Assembly (NCBI GenBank): GCA_049315325.1
Contig: JBMOKJ010000006.1
Coordinates: forward strand, 134,290-198,289
Length of the DNA stretch: 64,000 bases
Direction: 5' to 3'
Origin: CAXXIC01 sp049315325
Lineage (GTDB): Bacteria; Bacteroidota; Bacteroidia; Bacteroidales; UBA7332
Positions 9,628 through 17,612 of this stretch are shown here, piece by piece. The position numbers and the translations under genes are program-made. Numbering within the stretch: the first letter of the stretch is position 1; each line of letters opens with the position of its first letter. The notes beneath the pieces are model-generated. The model was not told where the DNA came from. It saw only the letters and a list, made by a program, of their open reading frames with translations, and searched no databases.

Positions 9628-9943
9628 GCTTAAATTTATAAGAAATGATAAATTTCTTTAATATTGTTAATTTTAATTGCAAAAATAGAGAAAATTTTCT
9701 CTATAAACAAATTAATGCTATATCTTTGTGTGCGAACACAGAAATTTAATAATTTCACCATTTTTAGTTGTAATTACCATTGAAACGGATAGATACACAT
9801 TTATTTTGTTGTTTTTTTACCTTTTGTCTGGGTTTTAATTTCGTTTGTTAATTCTGAATAAATAACTTTATTTTTGATATAAAACGAGTCTGCATCGCTT
9901 GGTGGGGCACGTTTCATCTGACCTTTTAAATAAATTATTACTG
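9628..9943. promoter_or_regulatory. Divergent regulatory region between lacI-type gene and uxaC
   Basis: 316 bp without a gene. Two Bacteroidetes -7 motifs face uxaC: TATCTTTG at 9721-9728, preceded by the palindrome at 9685-9704, and TATTTTTG at 9869-9876 with TTTG at 9844-9847 (21-bp spacing). The second would give a leader of about 60 bases. The rest is AT-rich with no further ORF. Confidence 0.6.
9685..9704. promoter_or_regulatory. 20-bp perfect palindrome, probable LacI-family operator
   Basis: The sequence atagagaaaattttctctat equals its own reverse complement over all 20 bases. It lies 58 bp before the regulator start and overlaps the expected -33 zone of the promoter whose -7 box is at 9721-9728, a place where a repressor would block both directions. 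It lacks the central CG usual for LacI-family sites, so assignment to this regulator is an inference. Confidence 0.65.
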
Positions 9944-11350
9944 ATGAAAAACTTTATGGACGAGAATTTTCTTCTCGAAACTGAAACAGCAAAACTTCTG
10001 TACCACAATCACGCATCGAAAATGCCGATTATTGATTACCATTGTCACTTGGTGCCTGAACAAATTGCATCAGATCGAAAATTCGATAATCTCGGTCAGA
10101 TTTGGCTCGAGGGCGATCATTACAAATGGCGTGCAATGCGTACAAACGGCATCGAAGAGCGTTTTATTACCGGCAAAGAGACTACCGATTGGCAGAAATA
10201 CGAAAAATGGGTGGAGACTGTACCTTACACCATGCGTAATCCGCTTTATCATTGGACCCATTTGGAACTGAAACGGGCTTTTGGTGTTGAGACAATATTG
10301 AAACCCGAAACCGGTAAACAGATTTACGACCAATGTACCGAAAAACTTCAATCGCAATCCTTTTCGGCGCGTGGATTGATGAATCACTTCAACGTGGAAG
10401 TGGTTTGCACTACTGACGATCCGATCGATTCACTCGAGCACCACATCTCAATTCAACGCGATAATTTCAATTGCAAAGTCCTCCCGACTTGGCGTCCAGA
10501 TAAAGCGATGGCAGTAGAAGTCCCAGCTGATTTCCGCTCTTACATCGAAAAACTATCCGCAGTTTCTGGTGTTACGATTTCTCGATTTGCCGATGTTATC
10601 GCAGCATTGCAGGTTCGACACGATTTCTTCGCGTCAGTGGGTTGCAAACTTAGCGACCACGGTGTTGAGGAGTTTTATGCCGAAGATTATACGGAATCTG
10701 AAATTGAATCCATATTCCAAAAAGTGTACGGAGGAACAACTCTTTCTTTAGCCGAAACACTGAAGTATAAATCGGCGATGATGTATGAATTTGCAGTGAT
10801 GGATTGGTCGAAAGGCTGGACTCAGCAACTTCATTACGGTCCTATCCGCAACAACAGTACGCGAATGTTCTCAAAATTGGGTGCAGATACAGGCTTCGAT
10901 TCAATCGGAGATTTCAATGTGGCCAAATCTTTGTCTAAATTTTTGAATCGCCTTGATATTGAGGATAAGCTGACCAAAACCATTATTTACAATATCAACC
11001 CGAAAGATAATGACATGATTGCCACAATGATTGGCAATTTTCAGGGAGGTGGCATAGCTGGCAAAATCCAATTCGGTTCAGGATGGTGGTTTCTCGATCA
11101 AGAAGTTGGTATGATTAATCAACTGAATAGCCTTTCTGTGTTAGGTCTTCTTAGCCGTTTTGTGGGAATGCTCACAGACTCGCGCAGTTTCCTTTCTTAT
11201 CCACGTCACGAATATTTCCGTCGAATACTCTGTAACTTGATTGGTAAAGACGTCGAACGAGGAGCTTTACCTGCCAGTGAATTAGCCTTTTTAGGTCAAA
11301 TGGTGGAAGACATCAGCTACAACAATGCAAAAAACTTTTTTAAATTCTAA
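9944..11350 (+). CDS. uxaC: Glucuronate (uronate) isomerase
   Basis: 468 residues from the ATG at 9944, close to the E. coli length of 470; an in-frame TTG at 9899 would add 15 residues with no family match. UxaC converts D-glucuronate to D-fructuronate and D-galacturonate to D-tagaturonate. Visible signatures include IIDYHCHLVPEQIA near residue 28 and the strongly conserved GDHYKWRAMRTNG and NPLYHWTHLELKR segments, plus RFVGMLTDSRSFLSYPRHEYFRR near the C-terminus. It is an amidohydrolase-fold enzyme of the cytoplasm. It opens the uronate operon, 4 bp before the SDR gene. Confidence 0.97.
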   Translation: MKNFMDENFLLETETAKLLYHNHASKMPIIDYHCHLVPEQIASDRKFDNLGQIWLEGDHYKWRAMRTNGIEERFITGKETTDWQKYEKWVETVPYTMRNPLYHWTHLELKRAFGVETILKPETGKQIYDQCTEKLQSQSFSARGLMNHFNVEVVCTTDDPIDSLEHHISIQRDNFNCKVLPTWRPDKAMAVEVPADFRSYIEKLSAVSGVTISRFADVIAALQVRHDFFASVGCKLSDHGVEEFYAEDYTESEIESIFQKVYGGTTLSLAETLKYKSAMMYEFAVMDWSKGWTQQLHYGPIRNNSTRMFSKLGADTGFDSIGDFNVAKSLSKFLNRLDIEDKLTKTIIYNINPKDNDMIATMIGNFQGGGIAGKIQFGSGWWFLDQEVGMINQLNSLSVLGLLSRFVGMLTDSRSFLSYPRHEYFRRILCNLIGKDVERGALPASELAFLGQMVEDISYNNAKNFFKF

Positions 11351-11354
11351 TATT

Positions 11355-12167
11355 ATGTCGAATCTATTTTCTGTTAAAGACAAAGTAGTCCTTATAACCG
11401 GAGGGTATGGGATTCTTGGGAAATCAATGGTGCACCATTTTGCTTCAGAAGGAGCCAAAGTCGTTGTACTCGGGCGTAATTCTGATGCTGGCGAAGCCTT
11501 AGTCGCTGATGTGAAAGCGAAAGGTAATTATGCTCTGTTTGTTAAGTGTGATGTGGTAAACCGCGAGTTGCTTGATGAGGCTTATGCCATTATTATGAAA
11601 CAATTTGGTAGAATCGATGTGCTGATAAATGGTGCTGGTGGTAATATGCCAGGTGCGACTATTCCGCCAGATAAAACAATTTTCGACTTAGATGTAGAAG
11701 CTTTGAAAAGTGTGGTGGACTTGAATCTTTTTGGAACAATTCTCCCAACAATTGTTTTCTCAAAAGCGATGGCTGAACAAAAAGAAGGAGTTATAATTAA
11801 TGTATCATCTGAATCTTCCATTCGACCATTGAGTCGTGTGTGCGGTTATGGTGTTGCAAAGTCTGCTGTCAACAATTTTACCCAATACATGGCAGGTGAG
11901 TTGGCACTGAAATTCGGATCAGGCATTCGTGTGAATGCCATTGCTCCAGGATTTTTCTTGACGGAACAAAACCGTAGTTTATTGACAAATCCAGATGGAA
12001 GTTACACCGATCGTGCAAAAACTATTATTGCTCATACACCATTTCGTCGATTTGGTGAGCCGCAAGAATTGCTTGGCACGTTGCAATGGTTAGCCAGCGA
12101 TGCTTCGAAGTTTGTAACCGGGACATTGACTGTCATTGACGGTGGTTTTGATGCGTTTTCTATTTAA
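11355..12167 (+). CDS. SDR-family D-mannonate oxidoreductase (fructuronate reductase)
   Basis: 270 residues from ATG 11355; an earlier in-frame start at 11325 would overlap uxaC. Classical short-chain dehydrogenase features: TGGYGILG nucleotide loop (residues 15-22), NGAGG (92-96), serine S151/S152, and catalytic Y165-x3-K169. Many Bacteroidetes uronate operons use an SDR enzyme in place of the long-chain UxuB. Between uxaC and uxuA it should reduce fructuronate to D-mannonate with NAD(P)H. Gluconate 5-dehydrogenase or KduD-type activity is the alternative for this subfamily. Confidence 0.85.
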   Translation: MSNLFSVKDKVVLITGGYGILGKSMVHHFASEGAKVVVLGRNSDAGEALVADVKAKGNYALFVKCDVVNRELLDEAYAIIMKQFGRIDVLINGAGGNMPGATIPPDKTIFDLDVEALKSVVDLNLFGTILPTIVFSKAMAEQKEGVIINVSSESSIRPLSRVCGYGVAKSAVNNFTQYMAGELALKFGSGIRVNAIAPGFFLTEQNRSLLTNPDGSYTDRAKTIIAHTPFRRFGEPQELLGTLQWLASDASKFVTGTLTVIDGGFDAFSI

Positions 12168-12214
12168 AAGGACGATAAAAGAATCACTGATCTTAAATTA
12201 ACCTTTATAAAGTC

Positions 12215-12248
12215 TAATACTCGGTAAAAGCACAGTAATAGAGTATTA
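12215..12248 (+). promoter_or_regulatory. Inverted repeat upstream of uxuA
   Basis: TAATACTC (12215-12222) and GAGTATTA (12241-12248) can pair around an 18-base loop, 18 bp before the uxuA start. There is no T-run, so this is not an ordinary terminator; it may be a protein site or an mRNA structure affecting uxuA translation. Confidence 0.35.
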
Positions 12249-12266
12249 ACTTATTTTGAAAGATTT

Positions 12267-13436
12267 ATGTATTTATGTAAACAGTCTTGGAGATGGTACG
12301 GCCCAAATGATCCAGTATCGTTGTGGGACATCCGTCAAGCAGGTGCGACAGATATTGTGACCGCTCTGCATCAAATACCCAATGGTGAAATTTGGCCAGT
12401 GGAAGCAATTAAATATCGTAAAAGAATAATTGCAGAAGCAGGTTTGGTTTGGTCAGTTGTAGAGAGTGTGCCAGTGCACGAAGATATAAAAAAACAGACT
12501 GGAAATTATAAGCAGTATATCGATAATTACAAGCAGACGATTCGAAATCTTGCAGAATGTGATATCCGTATTGTGACATATAATTTCATGCCTATTTTGG
12601 ATTGGACACGTACAGATTTAGCATACGAAATGGCTGATCGTTCGAAAGCTTTACGGTTTGAAATGGCTGCCTTTGTGGCATTTGATCTTTACATATTGAA
12701 ACGTCCGAATGCTGAGAAGGATTATACGGTGGAGCAAATTGCAAAAGCAAAAGCGCGGTTCGATGGAATGAGCGAGGATGAAAAAGCTAAACTGACTCGA
12801 AACATGATCGCAGGACTTCCTGGTGCTGAAGAGAGTTTTTCGTTAGAGCAATTTCAAAAAGCACTCGACACTTATGCCGGAATTTCCAAGACGCAATTAC
12901 GCAATAATTTGATCTTTTTTATCAACGAAATTGCACATGTAGCAGTTGAGGTTGGTGTAAAGATGGCGATTCATCCCGACGATCCACCGCGATCTATTCT
13001 TGGCTTGCCACGTATTTTGAGTACAGCCGATGATGTACGCAAACTGTTTGCTGCCGTTCCAAGTTTAGCGAATGGAATTTGCCTTTGTACAGGTTCGTTT
13101 GGTGTGTCATCAATCAACGACTTGACGGCTATGCTAAGAGAATTTGGTGAACGGTTGTATTACGTCCATTTCCGAAGCACAAGACGCAATGACGAGGGCG
13201 ATTTCTACGAAGATAACCATTTGGAAGGCGATGTCGATATGTATGAGGCAATGAAAGCACTCTTGGTGGTGCAATATACCTACAAACGAAACATACCTAT
13301 GCGACCCGATCACGGACATCAGATGTTGGACGATTTACACAAAAAAACGAATCCCGGCTATTCAGCTATCGGCATGTTAAGAGGAATGGCTGAGTTGCGA
13401 GGTTTAGAAATGGGTATTTCAAGAACACTTTTTTAA
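12267..13436 (+). CDS. uxuA: Mannonate dehydratase
   Basis: 389 residues, near the 394 of E. coli UxuA. It dehydrates D-mannonate to 2-keto-3-deoxy-D-gluconate using a divalent metal. Conserved features include RWYGPNDPVSLWDIRQAGA near the start, HQIPNGEIW, MAIHPDDPPR, and the C-terminal metal-binding RPDHGHQM. It lies 99 bp after the SDR gene in the same direction, with a small inverted repeat in between. Confidence 0.97.
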   Translation: MYLCKQSWRWYGPNDPVSLWDIRQAGATDIVTALHQIPNGEIWPVEAIKYRKRIIAEAGLVWSVVESVPVHEDIKKQTGNYKQYIDNYKQTIRNLAECDIRIVTYNFMPILDWTRTDLAYEMADRSKALRFEMAAFVAFDLYILKRPNAEKDYTVEQIAKAKARFDGMSEDEKAKLTRNMIAGLPGAEESFSLEQFQKALDTYAGISKTQLRNNLIFFINEIAHVAVEVGVKMAIHPDDPPRSILGLPRILSTADDVRKLFAAVPSLANGICLCTGSFGVSSINDLTAMLREFGERLYYVHFRSTRRNDEGDFYEDNHLEGDVDMYEAMKALLVVQYTYKRNIPMRPDHGHQMLDDLHKKTNPGYSAIGMLRGMAELRGLEMGISRTLF

Positions 13437-13476
13437 CCAGAAAATTATTTAATTCAGATATCTAAAATTTAGTACC

Positions 13477-14556
13477 ATGAGCCTAAAACTTAAAGAAAAT
13501 TGCGCCTTTTCGCTCTTAGTTGCGACAAGTATGGGCGTGCGCATTACGCCGGTTAACGGTCAACCAGTTCACAGTAGCAACTTGTTTCAAATGCAGGCTA
13601 CTAGTGCCGAAACCAACGTGGCAAGCATCGCTTCATACCTTGGATTGCCAGTGAAAGTATTGACAACTTTTGTGAAAGATAGTCCGGTTGCACAATTTAT
13701 TAAGAGCGATTTGCGTGCTCGCAACATGACCTTCGAAGGTCCTGAAGTGGCGCAAGGTGACCCATGGGGCTACCGTCATCAATTTAATATTGCTGATAGC
13801 GGTTTTGGTACTAGAGGACCTCGTGTGCAAAATGACCGCGCAGGTGAAGTCGGTCGCACATTGAACGTAAAAGACTTTGACCTCGATCGTATTTTCGGAA
13901 AAGAGGGCGTTCAGATTCTTCACCTTTCTGGATTAATCGGAGCATTGTCGCCTGAGACAAGCGAATTCTGCTTGCAACTTGCACGTTTTGCTAAAAAACA
14001 TGGAACCCGCATCTCTTTCGATTTGAACTACAGAGCATCTTTTTGGAAAGGTCGCGATGCAGAATTGCGTGCTATCTTTACCGAAATTGCTTCAGTTTCA
14101 GATATTCTGATTGGCAACGAAGAAGATTTTCAACTTTGCCTCGGCATCGAAGGTCCTGAAGCTGGTGGAAAAGGGATTAAAGCTGAAATTGACGGTTTTA
14201 AAGGAATGATTGGTCGTGTGAAAGAGGCATTTCCTAATGCTTCGGTATTTGCAACTACACTGCGTGAAGTGGTGAGTGTGAATGAGCACCTTTGGGGCGC
14301 AATTATGTTGGCAGACAACGAATGGCAGGTGATCGAACCACGCAAAATCAATGTGCTCGACCGTATTGGCGGGGGCGATGGCTTTGTAGGCGGATTGCTC
14401 TATGCAATTCTAAAAGGTTGGGATGCACAGCAATGGCCACAGTTTGGTTGGGCTTCTGGTGCATTAGCAACCACGTTCCTCACCGACTACGCTCAACCAG
14501 CTGACGAAGAGATGATCTGGAGCATCTGGGGTGGCAATGCTCGCGTGAAACGATAA
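13477..14556 (+). CDS. PfkB-family sugar-acid kinase (KDG kinase-like paralogue)
   Basis: 359 residues with the ribokinase/PfkB C-terminal signature DRIGGGDGFVGGLLYAI, which holds the anion hole and catalytic aspartate, and ISFDLNYRASFWKG in the middle. The beginning (SLLVATSMGVRITPVNG) departs from the usual G-E-I-M-L-R-L start seen in the paralogue at 19188. It could be a second 2-keto-3-deoxygluconate kinase. Because it directly precedes a LarA-type enzyme and lies in one cluster with gnd, phosphorylation of another C6 aldonate such as gluconate is an alternative worth testing. Family is secure; substrate is not. Confidence 0.8.
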   Translation: MSLKLKENCAFSLLVATSMGVRITPVNGQPVHSSNLFQMQATSAETNVASIASYLGLPVKVLTTFVKDSPVAQFIKSDLRARNMTFEGPEVAQGDPWGYRHQFNIADSGFGTRGPRVQNDRAGEVGRTLNVKDFDLDRIFGKEGVQILHLSGLIGALSPETSEFCLQLARFAKKHGTRISFDLNYRASFWKGRDAELRAIFTEIASVSDILIGNEEDFQLCLGIEGPEAGGKGIKAEIDGFKGMIGRVKEAFPNASVFATTLREVVSVNEHLWGAIMLADNEWQVIEPRKINVLDRIGGGDGFVGGLLYAILKGWDAQQWPQFGWASGALATTFLTDYAQPADEEMIWSIWGGNARVKR

Positions 14557-14559
14557 AAT

Positions 14560-14654
14560 CCCCCTTATTCCCCCAAAGGGGGATATATACCATTTTGCAA
14601 TGAAATATATAATTGATAAATTTTCTAAAAACCCCCTTTCGGGGGGTAGGGGGG
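14560..14654. repeat. MITE/REP-like palindromic element, copy 1
   Basis: A 95-bp unit with C5/G5-rich imperfect inverted ends: left arm 14560-14582 (CCCCCTTATTCCCCCAAAGG...) and right arm 14632-14654 (CCCCCTTTCGGGGGGTAGGG...), around an AT-rich core. It has the same architecture as the elements at 54021-54126 and 59818-59962. The right end stops 4 bp before the start codon of the LarA-like gene, so the element supplies that gene's translation start region. Confidence 0.75.
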
Positions 14655-14658
14655 CTTC

Positions 14659-15948
14659 ATGTTATACTACGAAATAGGATCCGAAAACCACGAGCTGAAC
14701 GCCGAAGACCTGAAAAAAGGGCTCTTTGAAGCACTTGTGAAGTTGGGCGCAAAGCACAAAGTGCTTGCAATTCCTCCCGATTACACACGCCTACCAAGTC
14801 GGTCGGGTGAACTTACTGAGTTTGCATGGCAATACTACGGCGATGCATTGACGGATGTTCTGCCTGCATTGGGTACACATAGTCCAATGACAGATCATCA
14901 GATTTCGCACATGTTTCGCACATTGCCTGCATCGCTTATCCGCGAACACGATTGGCGAAACGATGTGGTGACTGTAGGAACTGTTCCTGCTGAATTCGTG
15001 AAAGAAGTGACAAACGGTGCGGTAGATTTTCCGTGGCCTGCACAAGTCAATAAGCTTTTGGTGGAAGGTGATTTCGATCTTATTCTGTCGATAGGTCAGG
15101 TTGTGCCTCATGAAGTGGTGGGAATGGCTAACTACAACAAAAATATTTTTGTTGGCACGGGTGGTGTCGAAGGCATCAACAAGAGTCATTTCGTGGGTGC
15201 AGCTTACGGAATGGAGCGTATGATGGGACACGCCGATACGCCTGTTCGACGGATTTTCAATTATGCTTCTGAGCATTTCACCAATCATCTGCCGATTGTG
15301 TATGTGCAAACGGTAGTTGGACTCGACAAAGTAGATGGCAAAATCAAAACGCGTGGGCTGTTTATTGGTGACGATTTTGAGGTGTTCGATAAAGCTGCCA
15401 AATTGGCGTTGAAAGTGAATTTCGAAATGCTTGATAGACCATTGAAAAAAGTGGTTGTTTACCTCGATCCGACTGAATTCAAAAGTACTTGGTTAGGCAA
15501 TAAATCGGTTTATCGCACCCGAATGGCAATTGATGATGAGGGTGAATTGATCGTTTTAGCGCCGGCATTAGTCGAATTTGGAGAAGACAAGGAGATTGAC
15601 CGTTTGATTCGTAAATACGGTTATTTGGGTACTCCACAAACGTTGCAGTCGTGCGACGAAAATGAGGAGTTGCGCAATAATCTAAGTGCCGCTGCTCACT
15701 TAATACACGGTTCATCCGAAGGACGTTTCAGTATTACTTATTGCCCGGGAAAAGGAGAAGAAAACCTAACACAAGCCGAAATAGAAAGTGTTGGGTTTAA
15801 GCATGCTGATATAGATGAAATCACCCAAAAATACAATCCGGAAACATTGAAAGATGGATTTAATACGTTGTCAGACGGCGAAGAGGTTTTTTATATCTCC
15901 AATCCTGCTTTGGGATTATGGGCTTTCAAAGACAGATTTAATTATTAA
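14659..15948 (+). CDS. LarA-superfamily nickel-pincer nucleotide enzyme, probable aldonate C2 epimerase
   Basis: 429 residues. All key residues of Lactobacillus lactate racemase LarA have counterparts with matching spacing: D41 and R44 in PPDYTR (LarA D72, R75), H74 in GTHSP (H108), H151 (H174), K161 exactly ten residues later (K184, the covalent cofactor tether) and H177 exactly 26 later (H200, the nickel ligand). LarA enzymes invert the C2 carbon of alpha-hydroxy acids by hydride transfer to a Ni-pincer cofactor. In an operon making D-mannonate, a C2 epimerase would give D-gluconate, which fits the neighbouring kinase and gnd. The substrate is inferred. The cofactor genes larB, larC and larE are not in the window. 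Confidence 0.8.
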   Translation: MLYYEIGSENHELNAEDLKKGLFEALVKLGAKHKVLAIPPDYTRLPSRSGELTEFAWQYYGDALTDVLPALGTHSPMTDHQISHMFRTLPASLIREHDWRNDVVTVGTVPAEFVKEVTNGAVDFPWPAQVNKLLVEGDFDLILSIGQVVPHEVVGMANYNKNIFVGTGGVEGINKSHFVGAAYGMERMMGHADTPVRRIFNYASEHFTNHLPIVYVQTVVGLDKVDGKIKTRGLFIGDDFEVFDKAAKLALKVNFEMLDRPLKKVVVYLDPTEFKSTWLGNKSVYRTRMAIDDEGELIVLAPALVEFGEDKEIDRLIRKYGYLGTPQTLQSCDENEELRNNLSAAAHLIHGSSEGRFSITYCPGKGEENLTQAEIESVGFKHADIDEITQKYNPETLKDGFNTLSDGEEVFYISNPALGLWAFKDRFNY

Positions 15949-16008
15949 CAATTCTTTCATTTACCATTTACCATATAAGTGATTCTACTGTTTTTCAGTT
16001 TCATTTAC

Positions 16009-16016
16009 TATCTTTG
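16009..16016 (+). promoter_or_regulatory. Putative -7 promoter box for four-helix-bundle gene 1
   Basis: TATCTTTG fits the Bacteroidetes TAnnTTTG element and lies inside the repeat-bounded module, 26 bp before the chosen ATG at 16043. No perfect -33 TTTG is visible at the right distance. Confidence 0.4.
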
Positions 16017-16042
16017 TTATGCCAATGCATCAATATGTAGTT

Positions 16043-16414
16043 ATGACAACCGATGAACTAAAGAAGAGACTAAAGGTATTTGCCTTGAGAATTATTAAAT
16101 TATCTGAATCATTACCAAGCAATAATACTGGTAAAACTCTTGGAAATCAGATTATTCGTTCAGGAACTTCTCCAGGAGCAAATTACCGATCTGCTTGCTT
16201 GGGAAAATCTGACAAAGATTTCTTGAATAAGTTGAAAATGGTTGAAGAAGAGTTAGATGAAACTCTCTATTGGTTGGAGTTGATTGTCGAATCTGGTCTT
16301 GTGAAGGAAGAATTACTTAGAGATTTGATGAATGAAAATCATGAGTTGTTGAAAATTATTGTGAGTTCAATAACCACAATGAAGAAAAAACTTAATTCAA
16401 GTGTAAAGAAATAA
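16043..16414 (+). CDS. Four-helix-bundle protein (23S rRNA IVS / S23-like), copy 1
   Basis: 123 residues from ATG 16043, chosen because the paralogue at 20338 begins at the same place (MTT-ELK). In-frame ATGs at 16019 and 16025 are possible. The protein belongs to the small all-helical family encoded in intervening sequences of some 23S rRNA genes and related to the Avd accessory protein of diversity-generating retroelements. Visible signatures are IIRSGTSPGANYRSA and NKLKMVEEELDETLYWLEL. Its molecular role is unknown; a basic RNA- or DNA-binding pentamer is the usual proposal. It lies inside an inverted-repeat-bounded module between two operon genes. Confidence 0.85.
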   Translation: MTTDELKKRLKVFALRIIKLSESLPSNNTGKTLGNQIIRSGTSPGANYRSACLGKSDKDFLNKLKMVEEELDETLYWLELIVESGLVKEELLRDLMNENHELLKIIVSSITTMKKKLNSSVKK

Positions 16415-16466
16415 TTATTTTACATTTAAATAGTAAATGGTAAATGTAAAAATAGTAACTGAGTGA

Positions 16467-17600
16467 ATGAAAATTATCATTGACGATAAAATACCCTATA
16501 TCAAAGGCGCTTTTGAAAAGGTGGCTGAAGTAGTCTATCTACCCGGTTCCAAAACGACGCCTGAAGTGGTGAAAGATGCCGATGCCATAGTGACCCGTAC
16601 ACGCACAATCTGCAACGAGAAACTTCTTGCTGGTTCCAGTGTCAGCTTTATTGCCACAGCAACCATCGGATTCGATCACATCGATACGACGTATTGCGAT
16701 ACTGCTGGCATTCAATGGACGAATGCACCGGGCTGCAACTCAAAATCCGTGGAACAATACATAGCTTCAACGATTATGGTGTTAGCAGAGCAAAAAAACC
16801 TTCAACTCGACGATTTGACGATAGGTGTAGTTGGTGTGGGTAATGTGGGAAGCAAAGTGGCAAATATCTGTCGTCTTTTTGGCATGAAAGTTTTGCTAAA
16901 CGATCCCCCACGTGAACGAATGGAAGGTTCTGACGAATTCGTCTCGTTAAAGCAGATTCAAGAGCAAGCCGATATCATAACCCTCCATGTGCCTCTGAAT
17001 ATGAGTGGCGACGATGCTACGTTTCATTTGGCCGATGCAGATTTTCTCGCAGGGTTAAACCATAATGCGATTTTGATAAATTCATGTCGGGGAGAAGTGG
17101 TCGAGACGAATGCTGTAAAGCAAGCTTTATTAGCTAAGCAAATCAGCGGGTTTGTGTGCGATTGTTGGGAAAATGAACCGGATATTGATTTGGAATTGTT
17201 GGAACTGACCACCATTGCCACACCTCATATTGCAGGATATTCTAAGGATGGAAAAGCCACAGGCACGTTGATGAGTGTGCATGCAATTAATCAATTTTTC
17301 GCTTTAGGTCTTGATAATTGGAAACCAACAGGCGTAGAATCACCAAAGAATCCGGTTATTGAGATTGATGGAAAAGGATTAAGTAAACAAGCCGTACTTT
17401 CACGCGTCGTTTTGGCCACTTACGATATTCGTAACGACGATCGAACGCTGAGAGCAAGTGTAGAAACCTTCGAGCAACAACGTGGGGATTATCCCACAAG
17501 AAGAGAGTTTCCGGCGTATACTATTCTCGCTCAGAATCTTAATTCTGATATGGGTGACATTTTAAGAAACATAGGATTTAATGTAGAATTTTCAAATTAA
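16467..17600 (+). CDS. pdxB: 4-phosphoerythronate dehydrogenase
   Basis: 377 residues. PdxB oxidises 4-phospho-D-erythronate in the DXP-dependent pyridoxal phosphate pathway. It is a D-2-hydroxyacid dehydrogenase: NAD loop VGVGNVGSKVANI near residues 120-132, NSCRGEVV with the substrate arginine, and HIAGYSKDGKA replacing the common HxAG motif. A C-terminal PdxB dimerisation domain follows (REFPAY). It sits between the LarA-like gene and gnd, 12 bp before gnd. pdxA, the next enzyme in the same pathway, is elsewhere in the window at 52913. Confidence 0.93.
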   Translation: MKIIIDDKIPYIKGAFEKVAEVVYLPGSKTTPEVVKDADAIVTRTRTICNEKLLAGSSVSFIATATIGFDHIDTTYCDTAGIQWTNAPGCNSKSVEQYIASTIMVLAEQKNLQLDDLTIGVVGVGNVGSKVANICRLFGMKVLLNDPPRERMEGSDEFVSLKQIQEQADIITLHVPLNMSGDDATFHLADADFLAGLNHNAILINSCRGEVVETNAVKQALLAKQISGFVCDCWENEPDIDLELLELTTIATPHIAGYSKDGKATGTLMSVHAINQFFALGLDNWKPTGVESPKNPVIEIDGKGLSKQAVLSRVVLATYDIRNDDRTLRASVETFEQQRGDYPTRREFPAYTILAQNLNSDMGDILRNIGFNVEFSN

Positions 17601-17612
17601 TAAATCATACGT

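Larger units (their letters stand above)
15958..16446. mobile_element. Inverted-repeat-bounded module 1 carrying a four-helix-bundle gene
   Basis: The 14-bp repeat CATTTACCATTTAC (15958-15971) recurs as a perfect inverted copy at 16433-16446, bounding 489 bp that hold one gene (16043-16414) and its own promoter. The module begins 9 bp after the stop codon of the LarA-like gene and ends 20 bp before pdxB, so it splits an operon cleanly without harming either gene. A second module of the same plan lies at 20228-20730. Confidence 0.6.

Noticed and set aside
9899..9943. Upstream TTG start for uxaC
   Set aside because: The ATG at 9944 matches the N-terminus of known UxaC proteins; the added residues do not.
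14791..15309. 172-codon minus-strand ORF
   Set aside because: Complete shadow of the LarA-like gene, whose motifs are strongly conserved in the other strand.
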